Shown here piece after piece: positions 60,799 to 64,000 of a stretch of 64,000 bases of DNA (position 1 is its first letter; the number at the start of each line of letters is the position of its first letter). This DNA comes from Actinomadura hallensis (GTDB taxonomy: Bacteria; Actinomycetota; Actinomycetes; Streptosporangiales; Streptosporangiaceae), in the NCBI RefSeq assembly GCF_006716765.1, contig NZ_VFPO01000001.1:2294001-2358000 (forward strand), in the 5' to 3' direction. A program made the translations under genes and the position numbers. Below the pieces are notes generated by a model. It was not told where the DNA came from, ran no database searches, and was given only the letters and a program-made list of their open reading frames with translations.

Positions 60799-63164
60799 CC
60801 CGGCCCGCCGAGACCGCCCCGCCCGCCTCGATGAGCCGGTACGTCTCGCTCGCCGTGACGGCCTGCCTGGCGGCCGTGGCCGGGCTGGCCTTCCACCGCG
60901 TCTTCGGGTTCGGGCCCGTGGTCCCGGTGGTCGCCGTCGCCGCGGTCGCGCCGACCGTGCTGTGCGCGTTGCTGTCGGGTCCGCGCAAGAGCGGGAGCTG
61001 GCCGCTGTGGATCTCGCTGGTGCTGACCGTGGTCGCGTGGGGCGCCGCGGTCGCGGTCACCGTGCTGCGCCCCGCGCTCGGCGCGGGGACGCTGCCGCAG
61101 GCGCTCCGCGAGGGCGTGCTCGGCTCATGGAAGTCGATCCTGACCACGCTGCTGCCGGTTCCCGCCGAACCCGAGTACCTCGTCCTGGTCAGCCTGGTCG
61201 TGTGGCTCGCGGCGTTCGCGTCCGCCGAGCTGGCGCTGCGGACGTCGCTGCGCGCCGTCCCGTGCCTGCCGTCCCTCGGCGCGTGGGCGGTCGCGCTGCC
61301 GCTCGGCGTGGACGGGCCCGGCTCCAACCTGCCGCTCGCCGCCGCGGCCGTGGTGCTGACCGCGGTGCTGGTCCTGCTGCGCGCCGACGGCCCCGGCGAG
61401 GGCGTCGCGTGGCGGCCGCTGGCGGCCGGCGTCCCGGCCGCCGCCGTCCTCGGGGCGCTGGCGCTCGCGGCGGGCCCGGTGCTCCCGGTGAACGCCCGGC
61501 CGTTCGACCCGCGGGAGCAGGTGCAGGCCCCGCCGCCGCAGCAGCGCGACGGCGTCAGCCCGCTCGACCGGGTCGGGGGCTGGCTGCTGGCCCCCGGCCA
61601 GGTGCTGTTCACGGTCCGGTCCGGCCGCCACGAGGTCCAGCGGCTCGCCGTCCTCGACCGGTTCGACGGGGTGACGTGGTCGTCCTCGGCCGAGTTCGTC
61701 CCCACCGGCAGCCGGGTGCCCGAGCCCGAGGGGCGGCCGGACGAGGAGGACGTCGTCGAGCAGCAGGTCACTGTCGGCGAGCTGCCCGGCGTGTGGGTGC
61801 CCGCCCCCGACCGGCCCCGGCGGGTGGACGGGCTGCCGGTCGTCGTCGACCCCGGCAGCGGCGCGCTCGCGGTCCCCGAGCCGCTGCGCCCCGGGCAGCG
61901 GTACAGCGTGACCTCGGTCGTCCCCCAATGGACCGCCGAGGACCTCGCCGACGCGGCCCTCGCCCGCGACGCGGAGGCCGAGGCGGCGCTGGAGCTGCCG
62001 TGGGGGCCGGGCGCGCAGAGGCCGCCGGCCCAGATCGCCGAGTTCCGCCGGTTCGCGGAGGCGGCGACGCACGGCGCCGGGTCGCCGATCGAGCGGGCCG
62101 CGCTGCTGTCCGAGTACCTGAGGCGTTACGCGGCCTACGACGTGACCGCCGCGCCGGGGCACAGCTACCGGCAGCTCGACTACTTCCTCGCCGAGGGCAG
62201 GCGCGGCACGCCCGAGCACTTCGCGACCGCGTACGCGGTGCTCGCCCGCACGCTCGGCATGCCGTCCCGCGTCGTGGTGGGGTTCAGCGGCGGGCGGCGG
62301 GCGGGCGACGCCGTCCAGGTGCGCTCGGGCGACGTGACGGTGTGGCCCGAGGTCAAGTTCGACGGGCTCGGCTGGATCCGCTTCAACCCGCTGCCCGAGA
62401 GCGGGCGCGGCTCCAAGGGGAACGACTCGGTCGCCGCGGGGGAGACGGAGCAGAAGCTGGAGCAGGCGCAGAAGAGCGCCGCGTCCCAGCAGCGCGGCGA
62501 AGAGCCGGGCGGCGCCGAGGAGGAGGAAGGGCCGCGGAGACCCGCCGCCGAGGAGGAGCCCGCGCCGTGGTGGGTGTTCGCCTCGATCGCGGGGGCCGTG
62601 CTCCTCGCCGGTTACGTGCTCGCCGTCCTGCTCGCCCCGGCCCTGCGCACGCGGCGGCGCCGCTCGGGGCCGCCCGGCGCGCGCATCGCCGGCGCCTGGC
62701 ATCAGGTCCTCGACCACCTCTCCGACGTGGGCCTGTCCACGGCGCGCACGCTGACCGCGCACGAGGTGGCGCGGTTCGGGGCGTCCGCCGCCGGGGAGGA
62801 GGCGCACGGGCATCTGAGGCCGCTCGCCGACCTCGTCAACCGCAGCCGCTTCGCCGCGTCGCCCCCCGGCCCGCGGGACGCCGACCGGGCCTGGCTGCAC
62901 GCGGACGCGGTGGGACGCCTCGTCACCGCCAGGGCGGGCCGCCTCCGCCGCCTGCGGCGCCGGCTGCATCCGCGGTCGCTCCGGGACCGCCGCGCGCCCG
63001 AGGCGAAGGCCGCCGTCCCGCCCGCGGGAGGTGCCTCCGGGCCGCCCGGCGGGCAGGGCGCGCCGCGCGGCGGGGCGGCCGCGTCCCCGGCGGGCACGCC
63101 GCCCCCCGCCGTGCCGTCGACCCGGGGAACGGACGGGAGGGCCGCCCGGCAGGCCGTCAGGTGA
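60795..63164 (+). CDS. TgpA-like membrane protein with degenerate transglutaminase core
   Basis: 789 residues. Five or six N-terminal helices are followed by an extracytoplasmic domain, a transglutaminase-core domain, one more helix near residue 600 (WWVFASIAGAVLLAGYVLAVLL) and an Ala/Pro-rich tail. In the core, RRGTPEHFATAYAVLARTLGMPSRVVVGF has Pro473 where the catalytic Cys normally is. VTVWPEV has Thr515 in place of the His, and WIRFNP has Asn531 in place of the Asp. So the triad is gone and the domain probably binds rather than cleaves. It overlaps the DUF58 gene by 4 bases. Confidence 0.88.
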   Translation: MTRPAETAPPASMSRYVSLAVTACLAAVAGLAFHRVFGFGPVVPVVAVAAVAPTVLCALLSGPRKSGSWPLWISLVLTVVAWGAAVAVTVLRPALGAGTLPQALREGVLGSWKSILTTLLPVPAEPEYLVLVSLVVWLAAFASAELALRTSLRAVPCLPSLGAWAVALPLGVDGPGSNLPLAAAAVVLTAVLVLLRADGPGEGVAWRPLAAGVPAAAVLGALALAAGPVLPVNARPFDPREQVQAPPPQQRDGVSPLDRVGGWLLAPGQVLFTVRSGRHEVQRLAVLDRFDGVTWSSSAEFVPTGSRVPEPEGRPDEEDVVEQQVTVGELPGVWVPAPDRPRRVDGLPVVVDPGSGALAVPEPLRPGQRYSVTSVVPQWTAEDLADAALARDAEAEAALELPWGPGAQRPPAQIAEFRRFAEAATHGAGSPIERAALLSEYLRRYAAYDVTAAPGHSYRQLDYFLAEGRRGTPEHFATAYAVLARTLGMPSRVVVGFSGGRRAGDAVQVRSGDVTVWPEVKFDGLGWIRFNPLPESGRGSKGNDSVAAGETEQKLEQAQKSAASQQRGEEPGGAEEEEGPRRPAAEEEPAPWWVFASIAGAVLLAGYVLAVLLAPALRTRRRRSGPPGARIAGAWHQVLDHLSDVGLSTARTLTAHEVARFGASAAGEEAHGHLRPLADLVNRSRFAASPPGPRDADRAWLHADAVGRLVTARAGRLRRLRRRLHPRSLRDRRAPEAKAAVPPAGGASGPPGGQGAPRGGAAASPAGTPPPAVPSTRGTDGRAARQAVR

Positions 63165-63810
63165 GGGGGAGCCCGACCGCGATCTCGCCGCCCAGCGCGG
63201 CGCCGCCCTCCAGCTCCAGGTCGTCCCCGCTCCAGAACCGGCCGGGGTCGAACCAGTTCGGGCGGCGGCCCTTCGGCAGCAGCCCCATGGCCTGGTAGGT
63301 CACCGCGACGATCTCCGCGCAGAACGCCGTCTCCAGGTCCGGGTCCCGCCCGGCGGGACGCCTGATCGGCACCCGGCCGCGCAGCCACCGCGTCGCCAGC
63401 CGCGACGTGGACGGGAACGGCGTGCCGTCCAGCCGCGCCACCGCGCGCAGCGCCGCGTCCTCCATCTCCCTGGTCGCCGGCGGGTCGAGCTGACGCAGCC
63501 ACGCCCGCTGCCCGTAGCGCCCGCCCCAGGTCAGGACGGCCTCGCGCAGGTCGTGCAGCTGCGCGCCGCGGTGGTGCCCGCCCGTCCACATGTCCCGCAG
63601 GGACTTGCCCAGCTCCGCGTGCCACATCAGCGGCGGCAGGTCGTCGATGACCAGTGACATGCCCACGTGGTTGACGGGGCTGTTGGTGGTCACCTGGATG
63701 GCGCGGTCGGCGGCCTTGCGACCCCGGAACAGCCAGACGTCCCCGGTGCGGGTCAGCTCGGCCGCCTCGTCGAGGGAGATGCTCGTACCCGGCATCCTCG
63801 CGGCAGGCAT
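63157..63810 (-). CDS. YiiX/YebB-like permuted papain-fold (NlpC/P60-related) protein
   Basis: 217 residues. The N-terminal GDVWLFRGRKAADRAIQ, then SPVNHVGMSLVI with the His, and later ETAFCAEIVAVTYQAMGLL with the Cys, give the permuted His-before-Cys order of YiiX-like enzymes. These hydrolyse peptide or lipid amide/ester bonds; the substrate here is unknown. No signal peptide. The ATG has TACCGT 7 bases upstream and no ribosome-binding site. The 3' end overlaps the convergent TgpA-like gene by 8 bases. Confidence 0.65.
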   Translation of the reverse strand: MPAARMPGTSISLDEAAELTRTGDVWLFRGRKAADRAIQVTTNSPVNHVGMSLVIDDLPPLMWHAELGKSLRDMWTGGHHRGAQLHDLREAVLTWGGRYGQRAWLRQLDPPATREMEDAALRAVARLDGTPFPSTSRLATRWLRGRVPIRRPAGRDPDLETAFCAEIVAVTYQAMGLLPKGRRPNWFDPGRFWSGDDLELEGGAALGGEIAVGLPLT

Positions 63811-63816
63811 GGTCGA

Positions 63817-63823
63817 TACGGTA
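63817..63823. promoter_or_regulatory. Overlapping divergent leaderless -10 boxes
   Basis: TACGGTA reads as TACGGT on the plus strand, 6 bases before ATG 63829, and as TACCGT on the minus strand, 7 bases before ATG 63810. The two genes start only 18 bases apart and neither has a ribosome-binding site. Confidence 0.5.
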
Positions 63824-63828
63824 GCCGC

Positions 63829-64000
63829 ATGCGACGGTGGGGACTTCCGCGTCCGGGCAGGGCACGGGACCTGGTGAAGGCGCCCGGCCTGTGGAAGGCG
63901 CTGGGCGTCGCCGGGTTCCTGGGGGTCGCCGCGACCGGGGCCGTGATCGTCCGGAGCGAGCGCCGCCGCCGTTCCTACACGCCAGAGGAGATCCGCGAGC
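63829..64000 (+). CDS. Small membrane protein, 3' truncated by window end
   Basis: The first 57 codons are visible. The N-terminus is basic, followed by one hydrophobic helix (GVAGFLGVAATGAVIV) and RSERRRRSYTPEEIRE at the edge. No family is recognised with confidence; short actinobacterial membrane proteins of this shape are common. A leaderless promoter is shared with the divergent gene. Confidence 0.65.
   Translation, partial: MRRWGLPRPGRARDLVKAPGLWKALGVAGFLGVAATGAVIVRSERRRRSYTPEEIRE

Overview
The window is a very GC-rich (well above 70% by eye) actinobacterial chromosome segment. It has dense operons with 4-base ATGA/GTGA/TTGA gene overlaps, many GTG and some TTG starts, an HspR-type HAIR operator in front of lon, an F420-type nitroreductase domain, an IolT-less ABC-type inositol locus and several genes that look leaderless (a TANNNT box 6-9 bases before the start codon). 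An Actinomadura/Thermomonosporaceae- or Streptomyces-like organism fits; the genus is inference. No rRNA, tRNA or CRISPR array was seen.

Layout. 1-6.1 kb: end of a GNAT acetyltransferase, heat-shock protease lon under a HAIR operator, a VanZ-like membrane protein, and an unusual epimerase-nitroreductase fusion. 6.3-14.9 kb: a complete-looking myo-inositol operon (iolG-like dehydrogenase, iolE-like, iolC, iolB, iolD, then a sugar ABC transporter of lipoprotein, permease and ATPase) with LacI-type palindromes at its head. 15-20.2 kb: a PucR-type regulator divergent from a flavin monooxygenase-SDR fusion and an MFS transporter. 20.2-25.8 kb: a four-gene SMC-complex operon (MukF/JetA-like, two small winged-helix proteins, an SMC-like ATPase) resembling Wadjet/MukBEF but with no JetD-like nuclease. 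25.9-32.9 kb: aldehyde dehydrogenase, split RibD, and SbcCD nuclease. 33-43.7 kb: housekeeping and accessory genes (GroES-like protein, DMT transporter, SDR, Baeyer-Villiger monooxygenase, lipid kinase, amidohydrolase, a CBM2 remnant, a metal-sensing ArsR/CDF pair, a lipoprotein and a Ser/Thr kinase).

43.7-51.1 kb holds a five-gene operon SWIM - DUF5691-like - MoxR ATPase - DUF5682-like - VWA, all overlapping by 4 bases, which looks like a MoxR/VWA chaperone system. 51.2-56.2 kb is the most interesting part: a Crp-type cNMP-binding regulator followed by an operon of a class III-like nucleotide cyclase, a degenerate-P-loop/HEAT protein, an unknown 296-residue protein and a membrane effector of the PycTM (DUF5706) type. 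This looks like an expanded Pycsar-type antiphage system. The cyclase and the HEAT protein share a short motif (AIGRDQIN), which suggests they interact. An IS110-family element sits directly upstream, with a nested hairpin in its leader that could be a bridge RNA.

57.6-64 kb: an M50 metallopeptidase, then MoxR - DUF58 - TgpA-like genes (the transglutaminase domain lacks its catalytic triad), a YiiX-like permuted papain-fold protein, and the start of a small membrane protein. The last two are divergent and share overlapping leaderless promoters.
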